From positions 186,498,703-186,562,702 of the forward strand of contig NC_133661.1 of NCBI RefSeq assembly GCF_037893015.1: 64,000 nucleotides of DNA, read 5' to 3'. Positions 47,075 to 57,679 of the stretch are shown here, piece by piece. The stretch comes from Macrotis lagotis (lineage: Eukaryota; Chordata; Mammalia; Peramelemorphia; Peramelidae). The stretch's first letter is position 1, and each line of letters starts with the position of its first letter. The position numbers were made by a program, and so were the translations under genes. The notes beneath the pieces were generated by a model, which saw only the letters and a list, made by a program, of their open reading frames with translations, did not search any database and was not told the DNA's origin.

Positions 47075-47815
47075 AATTATGATACTGAAAAATAAAATAT
47101 ATTGGCAATAATATACATATATTTTGTGCATTTCTGAATTTCTAAACTTTTTCTATGTTGTCTGTTTGCCATTGCATGTCATTTGTGACTTCTGCAAAAC
47201 TCTTCCAAAATCTCCATTTAATTTCTTATGCCATTCTGCAATAAAATGAATTGCAATATATTGAAGCTGCCAAAAGGAAAGGTTGATATGGAAGAGATAA
47301 CTTTTTATTTTAAAAAATTGACATGGACTGGGGAGATACTGATCTTCAAAAGATTTTTGGACCCAGGGTGCTGGCCTATCTCGGTAGTAGCTTTTGGGCT
47401 GATCCATCTAGTCTAAGTTGCCTCCTGACTGCCTCTAAACACCTTGGTTGTCTATTATAGGCATTTGGTCAGCAATTGCTGTAGGTGGTGGAAGGAAGAG
47501 AGGGCTCCTTCTTGGTAATTGCTTCCTAGACTGTTGCAATAAACTATTGTTTGTTCTCTCTGCTTCAACTCTTTCCCTCTTCCAATCCATCTTTAACTTC
47601 ACTGCCAAAATGATCTTCTTAAGGTACAGGTCTGACCATATGAAACATATGCCACCCCACCATTCTCTCCCCCACCTAATAAATTCCAGTGGCTCCCTAT
47701 TACTTCTAGGATCAAACATAAAATCTTCTGACTTAAAAAAAAACTTTCAGTTCAAAATTCTCTCCGTCCCGCCAACCCCTTTCCCTAGTCTTTGAGAAGA
47801 TAAGAAACAAGATAT
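47075..47815. other. No gene recognised
   Basis: Contains a C/T-rich old-repeat-like part (CACCCCACCATTCTCTCCCC … CTCCCTATTACTTCTAGGAT, 47560-47780). Confidence 0.4.
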
Positions 47816-47819
47816 TATT

Positions 47820-48230
47820 ATAAGTATGAAATCATACAAAACATTTCTGGATTGGCCACGTTTTTAAAGAAAAATCAAGAAAAATAAAGAAAAAATGTTT
47901 CCTTTTGCATTGTGTCTATCAATTCTATATCTAGAGCCAGATAGCATTTCACAACATGACTCCTTTGAAGTTATGGTAGAAGTCTATTGATCATAGTTAT
48001 TAAGTCATTCACAATTAATTGCCTTTACTCTACTGGTTCTACTCACTTCATTTTATATCTCTTCAGGTTTTTCTGAAACCATCTCCTTCATTATTTCTTA
48101 TAGCACAATGGTATTCCATCACACCCATATGCCAAAACTTCTGATTTAGAACATCTTTCAAATGAATTTTAATAACTATGCTTTTATCCTCTAAAAACTA
48201 CTCATTATGTTTTTTTGATCATTTTTCAAT
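47820..48230 (-). mobile_element. Antisense L1-type 3' end
   Basis: Degenerate reverse-strand L1 3' text: 'GGTTCTACTCACTTCATTTT' near 48034 and 'CAATGGTATTCCATCACACC' near 48106, followed by ORF2-end-like sequence. Confidence 0.5.
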
Positions 48231-48514
48231 TGGAGTGTTTAACTTTCAAAAATTTCAAAATGTGGTTCCTTTTTACATCATTTTACAACTTTGGTTTTTC
48301 ACAAATTATAATGATCCAGAAACACTGAATCCCACCTCCCTCTCTGTCCATTTCCCTGTCTCTCACACATTGTATATACAAATATTATTATCATACTTGA
48401 TCTGGGTTTGATTCCTGCTTCTAATAGATACCAGATATATCATTGACAAGTCATTTCATCTTTCTGTGCCCCCTGACAATAATCTAAGATTAAACTATTC
48501 AGCAGTTAGTTGCT

Positions 48515-48621
48515 CTTCTGTATATATATATATATAATTATAAATATATATATAATTATAAATATAAATTATAAGTTATAATATAATATAAATAAAATAT
48601 AAATTATATATATGTATATAC

Positions 48622-48652
<31 letters not shown>
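48515..48652. repeat. AT-rich low-complexity tract
   Basis: TATATA/ATAATTATAAATAT repeats, a local expansion inside repeat copy B. Confidence 0.9.
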
Positions 48653-49026
48653 ATTCCTCAGGAGTGGACCAACTTTATATTTAGACCAACAGGTTAGACA
48701 AAAAATAATAAAGGTTAGAATGTGGACCAGGAGCAGGGAGGGAATTCCTTGAAGTTTATATTAATGTAAGACCTGGATTATATCTTCTATTGTTGTGTAC
48801 CCCTAGAAAATCTATTACAGGTTTTAGGCAGCTGATGGGGGGGAAGGAAGGGTTAGAGGGAGGAGGAGAGTCAGCACCTACTCAAAACCATAACTCACAT
48901 TAAACCTTGACTGATATTTGTACTTTTTACCAGGCAGTGAGAGAATGCACTAGCTCAAAACAAAAGACATTTCATTACCATGGCAAACACAATCACAAGA
49001 GAAGATTCCCTTCCATAATCAAGAAT

Positions 49027-49640
49027 GGTTTAACAGAAAGGGTTATAGGCTGTTTGATGGGTTTGGATATGTCTCCACAATGACAAACTCACTCTGTCTT
49101 AAATTTTAAATGAGAATTTAATGACAATATAACCCAAGATTAATATATGCATAACCCAAAAGATATACAATTTTATATATATATATGCTTATATAAAGAA
49201 AAACATCAGAAAAGATAAAGAAAAGATAAAGAGTGAAAGTTACCCAACAAAGAAAGCTCCAAAACCTGAAAATTGAGCTAACTGGGGAAGTCACAACCCA
49301 GCACAGCCATCAAAGTCTCAATTGGGAAAGGCCCTTTGGTAGAGCATCCTCTCTGAAGAGGGTGACGTCCAAAGCCCACTTTCTCAAGTAAGACTTTTAT
49401 GGTGCTCACACAAAAGTGGTACAGGTCCAAGGGTTTACAAGAATAGGCTCTCTTGACTGAACTCAATGATCCACAAGTTTCAGTCAAAACACCCTCAGAT
49501 ACTGAATATAATCACTAGGAATATTTACTATGAATGTTCCACAGAACTCCCTTTCCCAGATCATGCCTTGCTTCAGTATACTCGGGTTCCTTTTCCTTGG
49601 ACCAAGACTGCTAATAGGGAAGATCTCAACTTAACCCTTC
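49027..49640. mobile_element. Insertion inside dispersed-repeat copy B
   Basis: Copy A reads straight through this point (…CAAGAATGATAAGAAGATG), so this ~610-bp stretch was added in copy B. Its ends (GAAAGGGTTAT… left; reverse complement of the right end GTGAAGGGTTAAG) are weakly inverted. Identity unknown. Confidence 0.4.
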
Positions 49641-49969
49641 ACCCTTCAAGTGGTAAGAGGATGAACAAGAATGCAAAGGAAACATCTGAGGAAAGACTAA
49701 CTAGAGATCTAGGAAAGGGTAGATGACAGAAACTTGATTGTGAAGAGCATAAATCAGTGGTCAATGCAACTCACACCCCCAACACTATATGTCCTCTGCT
49801 GTGAAGTGAACTTCTGCTGCTATATGAGTACTTTTTTTTCTGCTGTTTTTGTATTGGTCACCAAGCTTCCCTCTTCCATCTTTTTCTGGGAGCTCCCATA
49901 CTCTTGGTCTTTATTTACTAAAGTATAGCAAATAAAACGTCTTAGCCTTAATGATCAAAATAGCAATTT

Positions 49970-50375
49970 TTAGTCTATAACCATGCCTATGATAATGATA
50001 ATGATAACCATGCCTATTCCAATGATAATCTTTTTTAACTGCCTTGGCATGATTCAAAGTCTATGGTACCAAATAACTCTATGAATTCGGACTTGAAAAT
50101 TTCTTTTAATTCCTGTATAATTCTAATAGAGATATTTACCTCCTTTCAAACTTCACAGCAAAACATCCATGTCCATCCACGTAGAAGACAAACTTGCTGC
50201 ACAATTTTTCTTTCTATTTAGAATGGCAAAAAGTGTGTGTGTGTGGGGGGGGGGGGTTCTGTACTTTATTTCAAACCTTCACAGGGAAAATCAGTCATTG
50301 ATACTTAGAGGAAATTATAAGGCACATGTGCCATTTAATAGAAGCCTTTTCCCACAAAAATTTAGAGTAAAAAAA

Positions 50376-50425
<50 letters not shown>

Positions 50426-51665
50426 CTATAGTCATGCTGAGTCAAGTGTTGTTCTTCAAGGCAGTTTGTTGGTCCTTTCTACTCTTCTAGTAGGCCATTA
50501 GCCTAAGGTCAGAGGCAAGTAAACTTTTGACTTTTCACTGACTTTTCTTTGTAGACCTGGAATAAAAGACCAATACCTTTACACTTTAATGGAAGATTTA
50601 TTCTACAAATGCACTTGTCAGGTCAAGAAAGGGAAAATACAGTGATGAACTTTCTCCGCAATCACACTCAAATATATCTATAGAGGAATTTACTGCCTTC
50701 CTCAAATAGACAAGATTGCTCCTTGCAATTGTGTTCCCAGCACTTATTATAACATAAGTACTTAATAAGTTTTATTGACTGAGTGATTGCATGATGAAAA
50801 CAACCTTCTCGTTCTTCCAACCTTAGTGTTTTATTAGCATATTTCTGAGTGGTCTCAGTTTTCTAAACATTTAATCTCCAAATAATGGAATCATTTGCTC
50901 CTCTCAGTTATTCTTCCCATCCAAGAAGTAGCCCTTCTATGATATAATTTCTGGATTCTGGAACCATAATGTTTACTACCAATTCCTCTCATCTTGACTT
51001 CAGGGTCAGACTACTATTCAAACCTGCCTTTGGGAAAATCCTCAACTAAATGGAAAAAAGAAATTATCTGTCTCCTATTCCTTATCCCCCACTCCCACCT
51101 TACCCAAGCATCTTTCCTTCTTATTAAAGCACCAATGACCCGATTTCTTTTCACTTTTAGATCTTTTTGCAATAACCAATAACAAAAGAAGCAACCTGGA
51201 GCAGAGGTTTGAATAATAATGTGGAAACCAAGAAGATCTAGTATCCATTTCCATCTCTGACACATATTGACTATGTGATTCATGGCAAGTCACTTGATTT
51301 CTCAGTGATCTAGGCAATTCTCTGAGCCTATAAATTGCAGTGAAGAAGAGGTAGAGAGAGTTCCCTCAACTGGGAGTTGCTTCCCTATGCTAATGATATC
51401 ATAGGTCAAATTATCCCTTTACTTATAACAAAAGATTGCCCACAGTTGTATGCAGAAAGACCTTTATTGAAACTAGCAAAATACATCTGGCTTAGTCCAA
51501 CTCATGAAGTTCAATTTGAAAAGGATAAACCTCTTTCCCACAATTATCTGTGGGACATTAAAATCAGGAAAGGCATTAATTATTCCATTCCTAGGATTAG
51601 AGAGTTCCATAGAGTCTACATAGATTGATAGTTTCTACATAGCAAGATAGCAGATAGGTAGACAG
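49970..51665. other. No gene recognised
   Basis: A poly-G run at 50246-50255, a (TA)n tract and an L2-like tail near 50730-50790. No exon recognised. Confidence 0.45.
50371..50426. repeat. (TA)n microsatellite
   Basis: Imperfect TATATA/CATATA run. Confidence 0.95.
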
Positions 51666-51669
51666 AAAA

Positions 51670-51816
51670 GCAATTTATAAAAATATTTTTCCCAAATTAC
51701 ATGTAAAAATAATTTTAACATTCATTTTATGTTTTGAGTACCATATTCTAACCCTTTCTCTCTCCTCTTTTTCCTCTCTGAGACAGTAAATAATATGATA
51801 GAGGTTAAGAACACTC

Positions 51817-51852
<36 letters not shown>

Positions 51853-52075
51853 TTCTATGCTTCATTCTATGTTCAGATGCCATCAGCTCTTCTTCGGAAG
51901 TAGATAGCATTTTTCATCATAAATCCTTTGGGATTGTCTTGGATCATTGTGTTGCTGAGAACTGTCATTCACAATTGTTCTTCTTACAATATTGCTGTTG
52001 TAGTAAACAATGTTCTTTCAGTTCTGGTTACTTCACTTTGCATCAATTTATGTAAGTCCTTCCAGGTTTAGAAAA
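51670..52075 (-). mobile_element. Antisense L1-type 3' end
   Basis: Reverse-strand L1 3' text: 'CAGTTCTGGTTACTTCACTT' near 52018 and 'CATCAATTTATGTAAGTCC' near 52040. A (GA)n tract at 51822-51846 lies inside. Confidence 0.55.
51820..51847. repeat. (GA)n microsatellite
   Basis: About 13 GA units inside an antisense L1 3' end. Confidence 0.95.
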
Positions 52076-52079
52076 GTAA

Positions 52080-52660
52080 TTATTGAGCAATTGCTAGATG
52101 CCAGTCACTGAGGATAAACATATAAGCAAGGAGGATAATCCCTGCTCTCTAAGAACTTACATTTTAAAGAAAGAAAACTATAATGCAGAAAATATGGCAG
52201 GCAGCATACAGAGTCAGAATACCCAGAGGTGGAAAAAGATATTGGAAGATTTAAAAAAAAGGAGTGTAAGCAGCTTAGTGAAGAGATGATAAAAAAGATA
52301 GAATAAAAGTTTATCCAACTGCCTCCTCCTTTTTTCCTCTATTTGTATTTAAAGTGTTGAGTAAGATAGGACAAATGAAAAGATAATGAGAAGCCAGGAA
52401 GGTAGATTATTCCATTCCATATCATTGTTAGGGTGGAGAACAAGGGAGATCAATATCATCAATGAGCATCAGGTTAAAGAGGAATAGGAGAGACTCATGC
52501 CCTGATAAGGCATCTAGAATGGTAAGCTCAACCCCATTCAAATCTTTTCCAGGAAAATTACTGCTAAAGATATAATTACAGAGATTTGGACAGGAATAAA
52601 AGCAAGAGAATAGATCTCCAAAGTGCATCTAGAAGTAAAAGAGCAGAATAATGGTAGATT
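52080..52660. other. 3' flank of the RNase gene
   Basis: Presumably contains the RNase 3'UTR. On the minus strand an AATAATC near 52500 and AATAAACTTTTATT-like text near 52300 are the only poly(A)-signal-like sites; the true end is undetermined. Confidence 0.3.
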
Positions 52661-52665
52661 AGAAA

Positions 52666-53139
52666 TCAAGGTGTGGTCCCGTCCAAATGCACAGGAAGCA
52701 ATGTACTTGTATTCTGGTCTGCTGGCATGGGGGGATTACAGGCAATAATAAAGTACTCTGTTCCATTTGTGCCACGGTAGCGGCAACTGGAAAGAGGAGG
52801 ACTGGTTAGTACACACTTGGTGACGGGAACTTTTGATGAACTCTTATGGCAATTGTTTATTCCATTTTTACAGACGATAGTGGGCTTAAAACAAACACTG
52901 ATAACATTGGTAAGGCTGTAATCCAGGAAGGTGTTGAAGGCTTTACATTGCTTAGTATACTTATTGATTCGTCCCATCTCTTTATTGCAATATATACTGT
53001 CATTCTTGGCTACAGTCTTGGGGTGCTGCACATGTTGTTGATTGAACCACTGAGCAGGAGTGAAACCAGGGGGAATTGCTGCAGTTCTCAGGAACATAGT
53101 CACCCAAAACCCCAGCAGCAACACTTGGAAAGCTGCCAT
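52666..53139 (-). CDS. Secreted RNase A superfamily ribonuclease (RNase 6/EAR-like)
   Basis: This 157-codon frame is complete from ATG to TGA. Residues 1 to about 21 form a hydrophobic signal peptide. The mature part has the canonical RNase A catalytic set: H36 in the QWFNQQH stretch, K66 in the signature CKAFNTF, and H151 in PVHLDGT. Eight cysteines (51, 65, 83, 90, 97, 109, 119, 134) match the four-disulfide pattern. The AQWF start, INKYTKQC, VCKNG-NCHKSS and IIACNPP blocks look most like RNase 6/eosinophil-type members rather than pancreatic RNase 1. N-glycosylation sequons occur at N46, N125 and N143. The mature protein is strongly basic (about 14 K/R against 6 D/E), as in antimicrobial RNases. 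A pyrimidine-rich tract and CTATAG acceptor lie 16 nt before the ATG (exon starts at 53155), the usual design with one coding exon after a non-coding exon. Orthology to a specific numbered RNase is not settled. Confidence 0.93.
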   Translation of the reverse strand: MAAFQVLLLGFWVTMFLRTAAIPPGFTPAQWFNQQHVQHPKTVAKNDSIYCNKEMGRINKYTKQCKAFNTFLDYSLTNVISVCFKPTIVCKNGINNCHKSSSKVPVTKCVLTSPPLSSCRYRGTNGTEYFIIACNPPMPADQNTSTLLPVHLDGTTP

Positions 53140-53175
53140 CAGAGTGAGCTCTCTCCTATAGAGGGTTAGAAAAGA
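53140..53175 (-). promoter_or_regulatory. Splice acceptor of the RNase coding exon
   Basis: On the minus strand a run of C/T ends in CTATAG at 53156-53157, followed by a 16-nt leader before the ATG. RNase A family genes typically place an intron just upstream of the start codon. Confidence 0.6.
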
Positions 53176-53539
53176 AAGAGAAAGTGAGAATGAGGGAACA
53201 AAGTATCCACCTACTCTCCCAACCCATTTGTTCCCACATATCTCTATCTCCTGTCATTTTAATATTCTCATTTGATTAGTTGACCATTTATTTGATCAGC
53301 TTCTGTGCAAAACATCATATGAGGCATAATTATAGACAGGATTAATAGAAAAAAGAAAACAAGATTATAAAGAAATAACTCCAAGCCAAAAGAGAGCATC
53401 ATTTAAAAGGAGTTCATAGATCCAATCCAAATCCAATTTGATTATGATGGACTTTGCCAGACTCATTAACTATTTTTTTAAAAAATTCTTTAAAAATTAA
53501 ATAGTTATGTTGTAACTTAAGTAAAAGTATTCATAGCAG

Positions 53540-53692
53540 GGGGCTGCTAGGTGGCGTAGTGGATAAAGCACCGGCCTTGGAGTCAGGAGTACCTGGGTTC
53601 AAATCCGGTCTCAGACATTTAATAATTACCTAGCTGTGTGGCCTTGGGCAAGCCACTTAACCCCATTTGCCTTGCAAAAACCTAAAAAAAAA
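53540..53692 (+). mobile_element. tRNA-derived SINE upstream of the RNase exon
   Basis: GGGGCTGCTAGGTGGCGTAG … CCTTGCAAAAACCTAAAAAA. About 0.4 kb upstream of the RNase acceptor, in the putative intron. Confidence 0.92.
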
Positions 53693-54034
53693 AGTACCCT
53701 TAGAAGACTATGGTAGTCATTGTCTAAGCCATAAACATTTCAATTGCATAAAGCAGATTTTTTAGTTGAACAAACCTGTGTCCTTCCACCTATGACTTAC
53801 AAGTCCTTTCTAGAGCACTTAAAATCCCTCATAATAGGCTTCCAACCAACCCATAAATCTTCACCACTTTCACATTTACTATTCTCAAACATTCTGCTTT
53901 AGCCAAACTAGTTGATTTGCTGTTCCTCTTCTATGACAAGCCATCTCCTATCTCCACACATTTGCACAGACCATTCCCCATACCTGTAGAATTTTGCTTC
54001 CTCATTTTTACTTCTCTAAGCACTTTCCTGGAAA

Positions 54035-54185
54035 GAGCATTGGGCTTGGAGTCATGCAGACTAAGTTTAAATTTTACCCTAAATACTTAATAACTGTGTG
54101 ACCATGTGCAAGTCTCAAACTCAACTACTTTAGCTACAAAATAAGGATAATAATAGCACCAAGTTCACAGAATTATGAGTTTAAA
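54035..54185 (+). mobile_element. MIR/CORE-SINE relic
   Basis: GCATTGGGCTTGGAGTCATG, ACTTAATAACTGTGTGACCA. Confidence 0.65.
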
Positions 54186-55289
54186 AAAACAGTACTGTGC
54201 AAATATGAATGCTCCATATAAATTCTATTGTTATCATAATTACTGTTAAAATCCCTTGACTCTTTCAAGGCTTAGGTCAGTTTCCAGCTCTCACAAAAGT
54301 CCTTTCCAGACTCCTCCCCATTTATTGATCCCCCCACTCCAAAGCAAAGTACTTCCTATCTAAGTCAACATGGAAAATATAGAAATTCTGTGTACTTGTT
54401 TCCATGCAGTATGAAATAAGTTCCATGAGGGAACTATTATATTATCCACTTAACATCACACAGCAAAAGAAAGGTACTTTATGGGTATGAACAGCCTGCT
54501 ATATACATAACCAATGAGGAACATTGAAGAAGAACAAAAGTAAAGAATACTATCACAGAACTGATTCACAGAAAAGATGGATTGCTCATGCACTGTCTAA
54601 GTAATTATTTATGGATGGCTCTAGTGCTCCACTAATTAACCAGATCATGCTGGTGTGTTAGGGAAGGGATAGAAGGTGAGAATGAAGAAAAAGAGAAGTA
54701 TTAACAGGCTCTCACTCCTCTGCTTGAGATGCAGATGGGAGGTTTTGAATAGTAATGCCTCAAGAGATGTACTCTTCACTAAACAAATATGGTTAGTCAT
54801 CAGAAGAAAGGGACAATAGACATAGTTATTGAAAAAAAATGCTATACCAGGCAACACATTTAGGAGAAGGAATTTCTGGATTTTGCCACCAAATTTAACC
54901 CTTGGAGTATAGGAGAAAAATGATATTTTTGCTCTAAGATGAAGCAAGGAGTCCTAGCAACTGTATCAGTTATGGGTCTGGAGTTCATAAATTCATGGTC
55001 TAAGATGTCTGGGTTCTCAGTTGGGCTGATCAAACAAGTATGAGGAAAAGAACAACTTTAACTTCTTTTCTGAATGACTATCCCCCAGGTCTCCCCTGCC
55101 TACCTGTTATCTTATGACTAAAGAGTAGACAATACCCTATTTTGTGGTGTTGCTCATCCACCCCTATATTACTTGCTCTCCTTACGTTGTCTTGAGTCCC
55201 AGGGACAGAAGGCACCTCTGGTTATTTGACATAGAACAAGTCTCAACCTCTCTAAGTCTCAGTATCAGTAATTTTTTGATCTTTTGTTT

Positions 55290-55430
55290 GCTTTTGGAAG
55301 AAACCAGAGTTAAGTGACTTGCTCAGGATCACACAGCTAGTAGGTGTCTGAATCCAGATTTGAACTCTGGTCCTTCTGACTCAAAGACTGACGCTTTATT
55401 CTCTCTATCACCTAACTGCTTCAATGTCCT
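55290..55430 (-). mobile_element. tRNA-derived/MIR-type SINE
   Basis: GGATCACACAGCTAGTAGGT, TGAACTCTGGTCCTTCTGAC. Confidence 0.7.
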
Positions 55431-55614
55431 TATCTTTTAAATGAGATAATTGAATTAAATGATCTGTCACCTTTTCAAACTCTAAAATCTTATAATCCTG
55501 TATGCTTCTTTATTCAGGTCCTTATTTTTTCAAGACTTTTTACCCTCTGACTGCCTCCTGCTACCTCCAAATGAATCCAAATCTTATTGGATTCTTTTCC
55601 TTATTCTTTTTATT

Positions 55615-55765
55615 CGTTTTTTTAGTTTTTCCAAGACAATGGGTTAAGTGACTTGCCCAAGGTCACACAGCTAGGCAATTATTAAGAGTCTGCAGTTGGA
55701 TTTGAACTCAGGTCCTCCTGACTCCAGGGCCGGTGCTCTATCCACTGCGCCATTGAGCTGCCCTA
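55615..55765 (-). mobile_element. tRNA-derived SINE
   Basis: CAAGGTCACACAGCTAGGCA … GGGCCGGTGCTCTATCCACT … CCATTGAGCTGCC. Confidence 0.88.
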
Positions 55766-56482
55766 CTCTTATGATTTTCTTTAGGAAAAAAGTTTTTTTT
55801 CTCAAATTCCTTTTAAAATTCAGCTTGTAAATTGTCTTTTATTCTGATTGGTTTGAATATGAAAAATAAAATGATCTAGTTTTTACCTGTTCATTGAAGG
55901 CAGATAAGCCTTTTCTCTTGAATAACATGAGGAAAGGAATAGTGCTGTCATTTCTACCAAGCAATGAAATTCTACTTTAAATTCTTAATTTCTGTGTATC
56001 AGACTTATGCTCTATGGATGAGGATTTTGGTATGCTCAACCTAAATTTACATATTTTAAGTCAGTCTTTTCATTTTTACATACTGAGCTCTTAGCATTCC
56101 ACTTAGACAACATTTCTTCCTTAGCTTGAAGATGACTACCAATCCCCCCATCATCCATTTTGACTCTAGCCTAAATTATCAAAATTTCCTTATTCAGTTG
56201 TTCCCCTATCAACAGCTTTATCCTACTTGTTAAGCATTGAATGAAGTTGACAGGCTTCCATTCTATCACAGGTGTTGCCGTTTTTTAAGAATTCCTGTTC
56301 AGATACAAAAGATACAAATAAAAAAAATGAGAGCTATGAACAGTTGGTCAGAGTAGATGTGACTCACTAAATATAGAGAGGATTACCAGATAACAAAGCC
56401 AAATCTGATTCAGAATAAGAAGAACATAAAAGCAGATCTGTAGAATTAACTCCTTAAAAAGAGAATCAAAAAATTCATGTCA

Positions 56483-56638
56483 GGGGGCAGCTAGGTGGCG
56501 CAGTGGATAGAGCACCGACCCTGGAGTCAGGAGTACCTGAGTCCAAATCCAGCCTCAGACACTTAATAATTACCTAGCTGTGTGGCCTTGGGCAAGCCAC
56601 TTAACCCCATTGCCTTGCAAAAAGCTAAAAAAAAAAAA
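56483..56638 (+). mobile_element. tRNA-derived SINE
   Basis: GGGGGCAGCTAGGTGGCGCA … ACTTAATAATTACCTAGCTG … CCTTGCAAAAAGCTAAAAA. Confidence 0.93.
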
Positions 56639-56751
56639 AGAATTCATGTATATCAAATATCCCCTTCCTTTATGAAGAGTATACAAAAAGACTTTGCTAA
56701 GAGCAAGATGTTTAGAGTGAATTTCTCTCTTCAGTACAGTTCAAAGAAGTG

Positions 56752-56762
56752 TGTGTCTTTGT

Positions 56763-56801
<39 letters not shown>

Positions 56802-56812
56802 TGCGCGCGCTC
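56752..56812. repeat. (TG)n(CG)n alternating tract
   Basis: GT repeats run into GTGCGCGTGCGCGCGC, a strictly alternating purine-pyrimidine stretch. Confidence 0.95.
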
Positions 56813-57084
56813 GTCTGTGTATAGCCATTGGGTAGGATTTCAATGACTCAATTCACTGACTCATTGACATTTGTACTTAAGTGTTGAGTGTGTGTAATTT
56901 ATGTTTCCAAATGAGTTTATCTAGATATGGCTATCAGAAAGGTATGAATAGATATCTCAGAATCTTTTCTGAGCACCACCTCCCCTTTTAAGGAGGACTT
57001 TGATACCTGCCAGGTGGGGAAACAGGATATTGGGACCATGAAGCTAGCTACTCTGCCTTCCTCAGAAAGAGAATAGTAGACTAG

Positions 57085-57431
57085 TGCTCGGGGACCTATC
57101 CCGAGCCTTCACCTGGATACGTATCTTTCCCAGGTCTTCGGACAACATGGACCCTCCTTGGGGACGGAGGGCAATAACTGGACAGAGCACCCGGTAGCAG
57201 TCTAACAAGCAGGTCTTTATTGCTTACATAGCAGCGAAAAATGGTTCTCATCTTCCCCAGACCCTTCCCTTTTATAGTCCCGAGCCCCCCCAAGCTCCTC
57301 CCCTGTTCCTCCCTCATGGGCGGAGCCACTCCTGTTACTGGGGTGTTCCTAGCACCCATGTGGGTGGGTTCACATCCCCCAGGCGTCTCCTAGCCCATAG
57401 GTGGCCAAGGTCCAGAGCTGGGTCCCTGACA
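57085..57431 (-). mobile_element. Solo LTR of an endogenous retrovirus
   Basis: A 347-bp GC-rich element with TG…CA termini, flanked by the 6-bp duplication GACTAG (57079-57084 and 57432-57437). On the minus strand it has the LTR layout: TATAAAAGG at about 57267-57275, then AATAAA at 57216-57221 and a ~130-nt U5. No internal retroviral sequence adjoins it, so it is a solo LTR left by recombination. A 6-bp duplication with a short LTR is usual for class II (beta-type) ERVs; the class assignment is inference. Confidence 0.8.
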
Positions 57432-57679
57432 GACTAGAATTATATCTATTCACCATTGTCAGAAAATATATTGTTTGTCTAAGGAAAATAATTTTTAGGA
57501 TCAAGTTACCCTTTGGGTCACTAGCCCTTTAGTGATGAAGAAAAACCCCAAGATCCATCCTAAGGAATGACTCCCTTCCCATAAAGTACAAGTTATATAA
57601 AGACCATCACACAAAGCAAATAGCAAATAAACTCCTTTAAGGTAATAGCAAATAAAAATTCAGGAAGCTAGACAGGAGA

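Larger units (their letters stand above)
48425..49965. repeat. Dispersed repeat, copy B
   Basis: Matches the right part of copy A: GTACCCCTAGAAAATCTATT, TTACCATGGCAAACAC, CTGCTGTGAAGTGAACTTCT, ACTCTTGGTCTTTATTTAC. It carries an AT-rich expansion (48520-48650) and a ~610-bp insertion (49027-49640) absent from copy A. Confidence 0.68.

Noticed and set aside
52846..53169. 107-codon plus-strand frame over the RNase gene
   Set aside because: Antisense shadow of the intact RNase coding exon.
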